DNA from: Streptomyces tauricus
GTDB lineage: Bacteria > Actinomycetota > Actinomycetes > Streptomycetales > Streptomycetaceae
Reading direction: 5' to 3'
DNA: 64,000 nt
Assembly: GCF_014650955.1 (NCBI RefSeq)
Contig: NZ_BMVY01000002.1
Coordinates: 310,001-374,000, forward strand
The position numbers and the translations under genes are program-made. Positions within the stretch are counted from its first letter, which is position 1. Each line of letters opens with the position of its first letter. Positions 30,963 through 39,227 of the stretch are shown piece after piece. Below the pieces are notes generated by a model. The model searched no databases and was not told the origin of the DNA. It saw nothing but the letters and a program-made list of their open reading frames with translations.

Positions 30963-32228
30963 TCAGAAGCTGCGGGCCGGTTCCGCGAGGGCGCTGATCC
31001 CCGGGGTCGGGGCCGCCGCGCCCTCGTCGCCCCGGAAGGTACCCGCGCCTACGTGCCCGCGGTCGTCACCGCCGCGGCCGCTCCCGCCACCAGCGCCACC
31101 GTTGTCACCACTGCCGCCGTTGCCGCCGTTGCCATCGCCGCCGCGGTCGTCGCCGTTGCCGCCCTTGCCGTTGTCGCCCTTGTCTCCGTTGCCGGCACCG
31201 GAGTGCCCGGAACCGGGGTCGCCCCAATCGTCGGAGTCACGGCGGTTCCAGTTCTTCAGGATGCCCCTGCAGTACTTCTGCACCTGCTCGGAGCCCCGGG
31301 CCGCGTCCTCCAGGGTGCGCCTGCGGCCGGCATCGAGGTCCTTGCCGTCACGGACGTCACGGCAGGCCGAGGCGATCCTGGCCCACCGCTGCCGTTGCCG
31401 GTTCTCAGGCCCGGTGTCGTCCGCGTCGGGCTGCGCGCCCGTACCCGTACCCTCGGGTGCCCCGCCGCTCGGTGCGGAACTCTCGCCGGTCGGTGCGCCG
31501 GAGCTGCCCTCGGGCCGCGGGTCGTCGCCGCCGCGACGGGTCGCCCCGGGGGACGGCGTGCGGAGCGGGCGGTCCGGAGTGACGGCGGCCGTCGCGGAGG
31601 CGCCCGGTTCCGGCTCGCCACCGCCGAAGGCCAGGACACCGGCGGTGGCGGCCACCGCGACCCCGCCGATCATCCCGGCGGCCAGCGCGGCGGCGAGGCC
31701 GTAGCGCACGGGGCGGCCCCACGGGGAGCGGGCGCGTTGGTCCGGGGTGAAGCGGCCCAGCCGGACGAGGCCCGCGTCCAGGGAAGCCCCCAGGGACGAG
31801 GAGGGCGCCGGGGAGGGGAAGGGCGCCGCGGAACGCGTACGGGAGGGGCCGGCGAGGGCCGACTCCTCGCTCCTGCCGGAACGCGCCGAGCGGAAGGCGG
31901 CCATCACGGCTTCCTCACCAGGGAGTTCGGCACCGCGGTCGGCATTGTGGTCGACATCGAGGTGGGCACTGAGGTCGGCATCGCGGTCGGAGCCGCGTTC
32001 ACCACCGGTCGGCGCGGACTCGGCTCCCGACGCGCCCGTGGCGCCCGGCCTGCCCAGCGCACCCAGTTCGTCGAGTGCCTCGGCGAGGCGGTCGGCCTGG
32101 GCGCGGATGTCGGCGTCGACGGCTTCGAGCGGTTCTCCGCGCAGCAGCCGTTCCGCCGCGTCGCGGTCCAGCCACCGGCCGGAGGGCCTGGGATCGTCCC
32201 CCGGGAAGACACAGCGCTCGTCGGCCAT
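30963..32228 (-). CDS. Single-pass membrane partner of ECF sigma factor, Gly-rich tail (module 1)
   Basis: A 421-residue protein whose start overlaps the sigma factor stop (TGATG), which marks it as the sigma factor's cognate partner and probable anti-sigma factor. The cytoplasmic N-terminus (about 1-165) lacks the zinc anti-sigma H-x3-C-x2-C motif. One transmembrane helix, YGLAAALAAGMIGGVAVAAT, follows. Outside the membrane come a Pro/Ser/Gly linker and a two-cysteine domain (CRDVRDGKDLDAGRR...EQVQKYCRGIL). The last 80 residues are Gly/Asn/Asp-rich (GNGDKGDNGKGGNG). The same core with a different tail occurs in the neighbouring module 2. No named family is recognised. Confidence 0.8.
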   Translation of the reverse strand: MADERCVFPGDDPRPSGRWLDRDAAERLLRGEPLEAVDADIRAQADRLAEALDELGALGRPGATGASGAESAPTGGERGSDRDADLSAHLDVDHNADRGAELPGEEAVMAAFRSARSGRSEESALAGPSRTRSAAPFPSPAPSSSLGASLDAGLVRLGRFTPDQRARSPWGRPVRYGLAAALAAGMIGGVAVAATAGVLAFGGGEPEPGASATAAVTPDRPLRTPSPGATRRGGDDPRPEGSSGAPTGESSAPSGGAPEGTGTGAQPDADDTGPENRQRQRWARIASACRDVRDGKDLDAGRRRTLEDAARGSEQVQKYCRGILKNWNRRDSDDWGDPGSGHSGAGNGDKGDNGKGGNGDDRGGDGNGGNGGSGDNGGAGGGSGRGGDDRGHVGAGTFRGDEGAAAPTPGISALAEPARSF

Positions 32229-32917
32229 CACATGTCCTTCTGCGTACGCGAAGGCGTATGCGTCACACCGGCCGACGTCACCGCACGGGTACGGGACTCC
32301 GTGTGCGGGGGTCTCTGCTGGGGTACCGAGCTGAGGGAGCCCACCGATTCCGGAGCAGCCGCCTCCGGGTCCGCGCCGAGCAGTTCCGCGAGGCGTTTCA
32401 GTCCGCGGTGCGCCGCCGTGCGGACGGCGCCGGGCCGTTTGCCGAGGGTGTCCGCGGCGGTCTTGGCGTCGAGGCCGACGACGACACGCAGCACGACGGC
32501 TTCCGCCTGGTCCTGCGGGAGCTGGGCGATGAGGGAGAGGGTGCGGCCCGTGGCGAGCGCCTCGATGGCCTCACCCGCGGTGTCGGACTCGGCCGCCCTG
32601 CCGGTCAGCTCGTTCTCGTCGCCGCCTATCGCGGGGCGCCGGCCGCGCATCCGTATGTGGTCGAGCGCGCGGTTGCGGGCTATCCGGGCCGCCCAGCCGC
32701 GGAAGCGGTCGGCGTCCCCGCTGAACCGTTCCAGGTCCCGGGCGATCTGCAGCCAGGCCTCGGACGTCACGTCCTCGGCGTCCGGGTCACCGACCAGCGT
32801 CCGCACATACCCCAGGAGCCGTGGATGCACGGCTCGGTACACAGTCCGGAACGCGGTCTCGTCCCCGTACTGTGCGGCAAGCACCGCGGCGGTCAGCTCC
32901 GCGTCGTCCCCCAGCAC
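32228..32917 (-). CDS. ECF sigma factor (module 1)
   Basis: A 229-residue sigma-70 family ECF factor. Region 2 covers about residues 18-88 (YGDETAFRTVYRAVHPRLLG, DAEDVTSEAWLQIARDL, FRGWAARIARNRALDHIR) and region 4 about 125-180 (LPQDQAEAVVLRVVVGLDAK, KRPGAVRTAAHRGLKRLAEL). A 50-residue tail rich in Ser, Thr and Arg follows. GTG 32917 is preceded by AAGGGG. It is followed with a TGATG overlap by its membrane partner. Its closest relative in the window is the sigma factor of module 2, and they look like products of a local duplication. Confidence 0.92.
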   Translation of the reverse strand: MLGDDAELTAAVLAAQYGDETAFRTVYRAVHPRLLGYVRTLVGDPDAEDVTSEAWLQIARDLERFSGDADRFRGWAARIARNRALDHIRMRGRRPAIGGDENELTGRAAESDTAGEAIEALATGRTLSLIAQLPQDQAEAVVLRVVVGLDAKTAADTLGKRPGAVRTAAHRGLKRLAELLGADPEAAAPESVGSLSSVPQQRPPHTESRTRAVTSAGVTHTPSRTQKDM

Positions 32918-33244
32918 CGCGCCCCTTATTGCGCCCAGCCGGTACCGCTGTCGCGGACCGGGTTCTCTCCGTCGTGGTCTCTCGGTTGATGGTTGCGGTC
33001 CTGCCCCGCATCCGGCGCGAAATGCACGTTACGGCTTGAAACCGGGGCGCGTCCATGTCCGTAGAACTTGCAACTAACTCGTTGCGGCGTGGGGTGTGAC
33101 ACAAAACGCACCGTCGGCGCTGAGGAGAGTACGGGCCGCCGCGCGGCCCGTGCCGCGCGACGGCCGGGGCCTCTCCTGTGGGGGGTGGCGGCCCCGGCCG
33201 TTGCCATCGGCGGAGCCGGCGCTCCGCACCCTCAACCGCTCTCG
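32918..33244. other. Intergenic region between the two sigma modules
   Basis: No gene is visible in these 327 bp. The half next to 32917 should contain the module 1 promoter. A small inverted repeat GCAAC-N6-GTTGC lies at 33070-33085. The other half holds the module 2 terminator at 33160-33201. Confidence 0.5.
33160..33201 (-). terminator. Hairpin terminator after sigma module 2
   Basis: A perfect 12-bp stem (ACGGCCGGGGCC at 33160-33171, complement at 33190-33201) with an 18-nt loop, about 44 nt past the partner gene stop. Confidence 0.7.
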
Positions 33245-34039
33245 CTACTTCGCGCTCTTCGTGTTCTTGGCGCTCTTCGCGCTCTTCGCGCTCTTCTCAG
33301 CCTTCGGGCTCCGCGTGACACCGTTGCCCGGCGTCTTCGACGGCTTGGCCGATTCACGCGCCTCAGCCTTCTCGGCCTTCTCCGCCTTCTCGGCTTCCTT
33401 GGCGCTCTTGCCGTCCTTGCCGCTCTTGCTGTTCTTCTTTTCCTTCGCCTCGGTCGACTGCGCCGCGCAGTACGCCGCCACCTCGTCCTCGCCGCCCGCG
33501 GCCCGGACCAGCCGCTGCCAGGCGGTCGAGTCGAGCGCCTTGCCCCGCTTCTTGACGGAGTCGTACGCGCGGCAGTGGGCCGCGGTGTCCTGAGCGGTCC
33601 AGGGCCGGTCGGCCGAACCGGACCCGGCCGCACCGGATGTACCGGACGCACCGGCCGCACCGGGTGTGCCGACACCGGCCGGGGCGCCGGGGTCGGCCGC
33701 GGAACTGCTCGACGGCAGCCGGTCCCCGTCCCGCTCACCCCCGTCGTCCCGCCCGCCCACGCCCGAGCCGATGGCCGCGACCGCCACCCCGCCGAGCGTC
33801 ACGCTCGCCGCCAGCGCGACCAGCGTCGTCCGCAGCGACCAGCCGCGCCGCTCGCCCGCTGGCCGCCAGTCGTCCCGGCGCCGGGTACGGACCGCGCCGT
33901 GCGCCCCCTCGTCCCGGGCGTCCCGGAACGCGGCGAGGGCCCGCTTCTCGGCGTCGGCGTCCACTTCCTCGCCCCGTACGGCGGCGGCGAGCAGGGCACC
34001 GAGGTCCGGGCGGGTGCTGTCGCCCTCTCGTTCACCCAT
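33245..34039 (-). CDS. Single-pass membrane partner of ECF sigma factor, Lys/Ala-rich tail (module 2)
   Basis: A 264-residue paralogue of the module 1 partner. A short cytoplasmic N-terminus (about 1-60) is followed by one transmembrane helix, LRTTLVALAASVTLGGVAVA. Next come a Gly/Ser/Ala linker and the same two-cysteine extracellular domain (AHCRAYDSVKKRGKALDSTA...GEDEVAAYCAAQ). The final 75 residues are strongly basic and repetitive (AEKAEKAEKAEA, KSAKSAKSAKNTKSAK), resembling cationic histone-like tails. ATG 34039 is chosen; GTG 34051, four codons upstream, is possible. It follows the sigma gene with a gap of about 40 nt. Function inferred: sensing or anti-sigma partner at the envelope. 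Confidence 0.75.
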   Translation of the reverse strand: MGEREGDSTRPDLGALLAAAVRGEEVDADAEKRALAAFRDARDEGAHGAVRTRRRDDWRPAGERRGWSLRTTLVALAASVTLGGVAVAAIGSGVGGRDDGGERDGDRLPSSSSAADPGAPAGVGTPGAAGASGTSGAAGSGSADRPWTAQDTAAHCRAYDSVKKRGKALDSTAWQRLVRAAGGEDEVAAYCAAQSTEAKEKKNSKSGKDGKSAKEAEKAEKAEKAEARESAKPSKTPGNGVTRSPKAEKSAKSAKSAKNTKSAK

Positions 34040-34078
34040 GTCCGCATCCACTTCCGCCGCCGGAGGACTGTCTGCCGT

Positions 34079-34699
34079 TCATCCCGACTCCCCCAGCGTC
34101 CGGGGCCCGTCTTCCGTCACACCCTCGGTGTCGAGGCGCAGCGCCAGCCGCTTCAGACCCCGGTAGGCGGCGGTGCGTACCGCGCCGGGGCGTTTGCCCA
34201 GGACCCGTCCGGCCGCCGGACCGTCGAGACCGACGACGACCCGCAGCAGGACGGCCTCGGCCTGGTCGCGCGGCAGGGTCGAGAGGAGTTCGAGGGCGTA
34301 CTGCGTACCCAGGGACTCCAGGGCCTGGTCGTCCGTGCTCTGGGCCGAGGGCAGGTCGAACATGTCCTGTTCGAGCTCGGACGCCCGCGGCCGTACCTTC
34401 TGCCGCCGCAAGTGATCGAGCGCCCGGTGCCTGGCGATGGTCGCGGTCCAGCCGCGGAACCCCGCCCCGTCCCCGCGGAACCGGCCCAGGTCACGGGCGA
34501 TCTCCAGCCACGCGTCCGAGGCCACGTCCTCCGCCTCGGCGCCGACCAGGCCCCGCAGATACCCGAGCAGTCCTGGCTGCACGATCCGGTACGCGACCGC
34601 GAAGGCGTCCTCGTCCCCCTGCTGCGCCCGCGCGACGGCCACGCCCAGCTCCCCGTCGGACGACCGCACGCGGCGGGACTCCCCTCCCTGGCCCAACAC
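34079..34699 (-). CDS. ECF sigma factor (module 2)
   Basis: A 206-residue ECF sigma factor, paralogous to the one at 32.2-32.9 kb. Region 2 includes GDEDAFAVAYRIVQPGLLGY, EAEDVASDAWLEIARDLGRF and FRGWTATIARHRALDHLRRQ. Region 4 includes LPRDQAEAVLLRVVVGLDGP and KRPGAVRTAAYRGLKRLALR. GTG 34699 aligns the N-terminus with the module 1 factor, but it has only a weak GAGG nearby, so the true start could be upstream within the same open frame. The partner gene follows on the same strand. Confidence 0.87.
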   Translation of the reverse strand: MLGQGGESRRVRSSDGELGVAVARAQQGDEDAFAVAYRIVQPGLLGYLRGLVGAEAEDVASDAWLEIARDLGRFRGDGAGFRGWTATIARHRALDHLRRQKVRPRASELEQDMFDLPSAQSTDDQALESLGTQYALELLSTLPRDQAEAVLLRVVVGLDGPAAGRVLGKRPGAVRTAAYRGLKRLALRLDTEGVTEDGPRTLGESG

Positions 34700-34811
34700 T
34701 GCCTCGTTCGCACCGGGTTCGGACTTCCTGTACCGCACCCGCACGACGCGGCGCGGACCGATGCGATCACACACACCCTCAAGGTCATCTGCGCCGGACG
34801 GCGCGGAAATG

Positions 34812-35336
34812 TCACAGCCCGTCAGTTTCAGCCCCTCGGTCACGGTCCGCCGCCGCCCACCCCGACTTCCCTGCCGGGCCCGGCAGTCCGGCCCGCGCCC
34901 GCCCGTGCAACTGCAGATAGAACGTGCGCAGGGACTCCCGCTCCCCCGCCTCGAACCGCTTGACGACCTTGCCCAGCGGATTCCACACCCGCCCGTCCGG
35001 CATCCGTACGCCCACCGGCTGGCCGAACAACTCCCGCTGCCCCGGGTCGAACTCGACCCACGCCGCACCGGCCCGCCGCACCAGCACCTCGCCCGCGTAC
35101 ACCCCGAGCCCGAACAGCACCCGCCCCACGGCCGCGTGGTCCCGGCCGCTCCTGCGCAGCCCGTCGACGATGAAGTCGACGACGCGCAGGCTCGCGACGG
35201 AGTAGTCCAGCGGCAGTCGGTTGCGGGCCGTGACGTCCCGTACGAACCGTGCCGCGTGCTGCCGCATCCGCAGGTCGGCCGAGAGCCTGCGGGCCGCGCG
35301 CGGTGGCTCTCCCGACTCCGTACTCGTCCCCACCAC
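34812..35336 (-). CDS. Conserved hypothetical protein (174 aa)
   Basis: I do not recognise this family. It is a soluble-looking protein without signal peptide or membrane helix. The middle (about residues 40-125) has an orderly mix of strands and helices, including LPLDYSVASLRVVDFIVDGL and VLFGLGVYAGEVLVRRAGAA, followed by VEFDPGQRELFGQPVGVRMP. The C-terminus is Ala/Gly-rich. GTG 35336 has AGGGGG about 8 nt upstream. It lies upstream of sigma module 2 on the same strand with a 112-bp gap, and is divergent from the amidase gene. It could be a third member of the sigma module, but the gap allows a separate promoter. Confidence 0.7.
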   Translation of the reverse strand: MVGTSTESGEPPRAARRLSADLRMRQHAARFVRDVTARNRLPLDYSVASLRVVDFIVDGLRRSGRDHAAVGRVLFGLGVYAGEVLVRRAGAAWVEFDPGQRELFGQPVGVRMPDGRVWNPLGKVVKRFEAGERESLRTFYLQLHGRARAGLPGPAGKSGWAAADRDRGAETDGL

Positions 35337-35573
35337 GCCTGCGCCCCCTCACTCGGCCACGTCCGGACCGCGAGAGCCACGGCCGGTCCGCAACACCAAG
35401 CGGACGGGGTGACCCGAACATCACACGTCCCCATGGTGACAAAGGTCACGCGGCAATTCATCGGAATCCGTACAACCTTCCATCCCTCCCAGCTATCTCA
35501 CCCGCTTCGGAGTGACGCACCGCACAGCCCTGTTGGGTGATGTTTGGTCCGGTGTCGGCGCTGAATTAAGAAG

Positions 35574-35599
35574 CCACCTGTGTGACAGGTGGGTTTTTT
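35574..35599 (+). terminator. Terminator-like hairpin in the leader of the amidase gene
   Basis: CCACCTGT and ACAGGTGG form a perfect 8-bp stem around GTG, followed by G and six T residues. This is the best T-tract terminator of the window. It stands only 27 nt before the TTG start of the amidase gene and about 240 nt after the divergent gene's start. It must act either as an attenuator or as the end of a short leader or small RNA. Confidence 0.75.
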
Positions 35600-35625
35600 G
35601 TGCTGCTTTTCTAGGGGTGGGGTAT

Positions 35626-38391
35626 TTGAGTCGCCGGACGAGTCATGCGTACAAACCGCTGAGTCTGAAGCGGAGAGCGTGGCTGACGACAGGGGCCGTG
35701 GTGCTGGCCGGGGCGGGCGCCGTGACGTACGCCGTGGCGAACCCGGGTGACGACCCGTCGGTGGACGCCTCGCGCGGCAAGCGGCCCGTGAAGGTGCACG
35801 AGCTGACGATGAGCAGCGAGGGCACGGGCCGCCGCGAGGTGGAGCGGACGAGCACCGCCCAGTTCTCGCTGCTCGGCATCTCCTGGACCGGCGCGAAGAC
35901 CGAACTCGACGGCACCGCCCAGGTACGGACCCGCGACCTCGGTTCGGGCGAGTGGACCGGCTGGCAGAACCTGGACCTGGAACTCCACCCGGTCGACAAG
36001 GCGGAGCCGGGCGCCAAGGACGCGCGCGGCGCGTCCGATCCGCTCTGGGTCGGCCCGAGCGACGGCGTCGAGGCGCGGGTGGTGGCGGCCGACGGAGCCA
36101 CCAGTTCCGGGCTGCCCAAGGGACTTGAGCTGAGCCTCGTGGATCCCGGTGTGACCTCCGCCGAGGCGAAGAACGAGGCGCTGGGCACGACCACGGGTCT
36201 CTCCCTGGACAGCGCCGCCTTCGCCGCCGAGGATCCGACCGGCTCCCCGGCCCCGGCCGACACCGCCCCGGGCTCCGCGTCCCCGGCGGATCCCACCGGC
36301 ACGGAACCCACGGGTACGGCCGACACGACGAGCGCTCCGGCGTCACCCGCCGAGAGCGTCACGGAAAGCGCGTCGGAGAGCGCCACGGCCTCCCCGACGC
36401 CCGACCCGGTCCCGTCACCGCCGCCGTCCACGGTGACGCAGCCGCACATCGTCCCCCGCGCCCAGTGGGGTGCCGCCGAGTCGACGGTCAAGGACGCGCC
36501 GGAGTACATCGACAAGGTCAGCGCGGTCTTCGTCCACCACACGGTCGGTACGAACGACTACAGCTGCGCCGAGTCCCCGGCGCTGGTGCGCGGCATCATG
36601 GCGTACCACGTGCAGACCGAGCTGTGGAACGACATCGGCTACAACTTCCTGGTCGACAAGTGCGGCCGGATCTTCGAGGGCCGCGCGGGCGGCATCGACC
36701 TGCCGGTGCGCGGCGCCCACACGTACGGCTTCAACGGCGACTCGGCAGGCATCGCCGTCCTCGGTGACTTCGAGGGCGCCGCCGCCACCTCCACCACCGC
36801 GGCGAAGGCCGCGGGCAAGCCGACCCGGGCCGCCCTGGAGTCCGTGGCGCGCGTCGCCGCGTGGAAGCTCGGCCAGTACGGCGGCAACCCGAGCGGCCAG
36901 GTCACGCTGACCGCCGCCGCCGACACGGAGGTGTGGAAGGCGGGCGAGCAGGCCACGCTGAACACCATCTCCGGCCACCGCGACGGCTTCGCCACCGAGT
37001 GCCCCGGCAAGAACCTCTACTCGAAGCTGAGCGAGATCCGCCGGTACGCGTCCAGCCCGGGTAAGAACTCCGCGGTCCCGACGGCCGACTTCAACGGTGA
37101 CGGCATCAGCGATCTCATCGCCGCCACGCCGAAGCAGGGCAGCGGCTGGCTCACCCTCGTGCCGGGCGGTCTCAACGGCCCCGTGTCGGCCTCGAAGGTG
37201 AAGCTCAACCAGGGCACCGCCGAGGTGCCGGGCGCCGCCGAGTCGGGCGACCAGTGGGGCACGGCCACCGCCTGGGGCGACATCAACGCCGACGGCTACG
37301 CGGACATCGCGATCGGCGCTCCCGGTGAGGACGACACGACCGGCCACGCGGACCGCGGCGCCGTAACGATCCTGTACGGGCCCAAGTTCGACTCCGGCGC
37401 GGACACCATGGCGCTGGGCGACGACTACGAGCCGGTCTCCGCGCGGTTCGGCGCGACCGTCGCGGTCGGCGACTTCAACGCCGACGGCAAGGCGGACGTC
37501 TTCACCGCGGCCACCGGTACGGGCGGCAACTGGGCGGCCCGCTTCGACGACGGCCACGAGGTCGCCGGCGACCTCACCACCGCCTCCGGCGCCCTCGGGT
37601 ACGCGGACGCCGCGACCGGCGACTTCAACCGGGACGGCTACGCGGACGTGGCGCTCAACTACCGCGACGCGTCCGGCGTCGGCAAGGTCACCTGGTTCAA
37701 GGGGTCCAAGTCGCTGGGCCTGTCGAAGGTGTCCACGCTCTCCGTCAAGGGCGGGCGCTCGCTCGCCGCGGGCGACGTGAACGGCAACGGCTACGACGAC
37801 ATCGTCATCGGCCAGCCGTACGCCTCCGAGTCCGGCGCGATCTCCGGCGGCCAGGTCACCATGGTCCCGGGCACGTCGACCGGGTTCACCACCACCGGGC
37901 TGACGAAGATCACCCAGAGCACGACGGGTGTCGAGGGCGCCAACGAGTCCGGTGACGCGATGGGCACCTCGGTCTCCGTGGGCGACTTCAACGCCGACGG
38001 CTTCGCGGACGTCCTCACGGGCGCCCCGAACGAGGACATCACCCGCAGCGGCGCCAACAAGGCCAACGCGGGCGCGGTCTGGCTCCTCAAGGGCGCCTCG
38101 ACCGGCCTCACCGGCACCGGTTCGCTGTCCTACTCCCAGGACACGACGGGGATCGCCGGGTCCACGGAGAAGGACGACAAGCTGGGTTCGTCCGTCTCGC
38201 TGACGGACTTCTCCGGCCAGGGCCGCGCGCACCTGCTCATCGGCGCGGAGGGCGAGGACGCGTACAACGGCACGCTGCTGTACCTGCCGAGCACGGCCTC
38301 GGGTGTCTCCGTCGCCAAGTCGGCGTACTACGGCGTCACGCAGCTGGGCACGGCGACGGCCGCGCGACTGGGCCAGGTCCTGACCCCGTAG
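35626..38391 (+). CDS. PGRP-type N-acetylmuramoyl-L-alanine amidase with FG-GAP repeats
   Basis: A 921-residue secreted or membrane-tethered wall hydrolase. The N-terminus SLKRRAWLTTGAVVLAGAGA is a signal anchor. A 260-residue region with a Pro/Ser/Thr-rich stretch leads to a peptidoglycan recognition/amidase_2 domain (about 270-470: VSAVFVHHTVGTNDYSC, GYNFLVDKCGRIFEGRAGGI, ISGHRDGFATECPG). After it come at least six FG-GAP/VCBS calcium-binding repeats (DFNGDGISDL, DINADGYADI, DFNADGKADV, DFNRDGYADV, DVNGNGYDDI, DFNADGFADV). TTG 35626 is chosen: GGGGTGGGG lies just upstream and no better codon exists. A terminator-like hairpin lies in the leader, and a strong terminator follows. Confidence 0.9.
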   Translation: MSRRTSHAYKPLSLKRRAWLTTGAVVLAGAGAVTYAVANPGDDPSVDASRGKRPVKVHELTMSSEGTGRREVERTSTAQFSLLGISWTGAKTELDGTAQVRTRDLGSGEWTGWQNLDLELHPVDKAEPGAKDARGASDPLWVGPSDGVEARVVAADGATSSGLPKGLELSLVDPGVTSAEAKNEALGTTTGLSLDSAAFAAEDPTGSPAPADTAPGSASPADPTGTEPTGTADTTSAPASPAESVTESASESATASPTPDPVPSPPPSTVTQPHIVPRAQWGAAESTVKDAPEYIDKVSAVFVHHTVGTNDYSCAESPALVRGIMAYHVQTELWNDIGYNFLVDKCGRIFEGRAGGIDLPVRGAHTYGFNGDSAGIAVLGDFEGAAATSTTAAKAAGKPTRAALESVARVAAWKLGQYGGNPSGQVTLTAAADTEVWKAGEQATLNTISGHRDGFATECPGKNLYSKLSEIRRYASSPGKNSAVPTADFNGDGISDLIAATPKQGSGWLTLVPGGLNGPVSASKVKLNQGTAEVPGAAESGDQWGTATAWGDINADGYADIAIGAPGEDDTTGHADRGAVTILYGPKFDSGADTMALGDDYEPVSARFGATVAVGDFNADGKADVFTAATGTGGNWAARFDDGHEVAGDLTTASGALGYADAATGDFNRDGYADVALNYRDASGVGKVTWFKGSKSLGLSKVSTLSVKGGRSLAAGDVNGNGYDDIVIGQPYASESGAISGGQVTMVPGTSTGFTTTGLTKITQSTTGVEGANESGDAMGTSVSVGDFNADGFADVLTGAPNEDITRSGANKANAGAVWLLKGASTGLTGTGSLSYSQDTTGIAGSTEKDDKLGSSVSLTDFSGQGRAHLLIGAEGEDAYNGTLLYLPSTASGVSVAKSAYYGVTQLGTATAARLGQVLTP

Positions 38392-38413
38392 ACACGCGCA
38401 CCACGCACCACGG

Positions 38414-38458
38414 ACAGCAGGCCGGGACCCTGTACGGAACAGGGTCCCGGCCTGCTGT
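38414..38458. terminator. Strong bidirectional terminator after amidase gene
   Basis: A perfect 20-bp stem (ACAGCAGGCCGGGACCCTGT at 38414-38433, complement at 38439-38458) with loop ACGGA. It lies between the amidase and a convergent gene. Short GTACGG-rich direct repeats follow to about 38530. Confidence 0.9.
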
Positions 38459-38536
38459 GTGCACGGGCTCGCATGTACCGGCTCGCACGTACGGACTCTC
38501 GCGTACGGGCACGCCTGTACGGGTTCGTGCGGGCGC

Positions 38537-39127
38537 TCAGGCGCGTCCGCGGGCCCGGCGGGAGACCACGGCGCGCAGGACGCGCCGGCCCTCGGTGGTG
38601 AGCTCACGCGCCTGGCGCAGACCCGCGGGGCCGTGCGCCGCGACCAGTTCAAGGACGCTGATCTGGCGGCGCAGTTCGGCGGCGACGAGCGGCGACATGT
38701 CCTGCGTACGGCCCTCGCGCCGGTCCGCCACCGAGGACGCGCCGTCGGACTCGGCGCGCGCCGTGGCGTCGAGGAGGCCGTGGATCTGGAGCGCGGCGAC
38801 CGAGCAGACGTCGGCCCACTTGCGCAGGTTCGCGGCGGTCCGCTCCGCCGGGGCCGCGCCGAGCATGCGGTGCGTCAGCACGACGGCCTCGCCCTCGGCC
38901 GACCCGGTACCCGCCGGGCCGTCCACCACGTAGAGCTTGGCGCGTACCTGCTCGACGCACTCGCCCCAGTCCCGGAACCCCTCCTCGGACTCGGCGAGGC
39001 TCGCCCACAGAGGGCGCAGGATCTCGTCGTCGCCGCCCAACAGGGGCACGCACCTGTCCAGGCACGCCAGACCGCCGGCCGCGAGACCCAGCTCGTCGGC
39101 CTGAGCGATCAGTTCCACCAGGCTCAT
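38537..39127 (-). CDS. Hypothetical protein (196 aa)
   Basis: Not assigned to a family. The protein is predicted soluble and largely helical. It begins MSLVELIAQADELGLAAGGL and contains CLDRCVPLLGGDDEILRPLW, then HRMLGAAPAERTAANLRKWA. The C-terminus is Arg-rich. ATG 39127 is preceded by GGGAGG with a 5-nt spacer, a strong site, so upstream start codons are not needed. It lies 100 bp downstream of the next minus-strand hypothetical gene and may be co-transcribed with it. It is convergent with the amidase gene. Confidence 0.72.
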   Translation of the reverse strand: MSLVELIAQADELGLAAGGLACLDRCVPLLGGDDEILRPLWASLAESEEGFRDWGECVEQVRAKLYVVDGPAGTGSAEGEAVVLTHRMLGAAPAERTAANLRKWADVCSVAALQIHGLLDATARAESDGASSVADRREGRTQDMSPLVAAELRRQISVLELVAAHGPAGLRQARELTTEGRRVLRAVVSRRARGRA

Positions 39128-39227
39128 CACGCCTCCCTCGGGGGGGGCCGCCGCCGGTCGCGGAGCCCGCACTTCCCCTTACTGCGTGCACCGTGGCCGG
39201 AACGTCACAGTGCGAAGTGGCCGAAAT

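Noticed and set aside
35400-35600. c-di-AMP (ydaO) riboswitch upstream of the amidase gene
   Set aside because: Such riboswitches precede some Streptomyces wall hydrolase genes, but I could not find the conserved ydaO core in this leader; only the terminator-like hairpin is supported.
36415-38652. 745-codon minus-strand open frame opposite the amidase gene
   Set aside because: Shadow of a high-GC gene with well-supported domains on the plus strand; its composition is typical of an antisense frame and it has no recognisable motif or ribosome-binding site.
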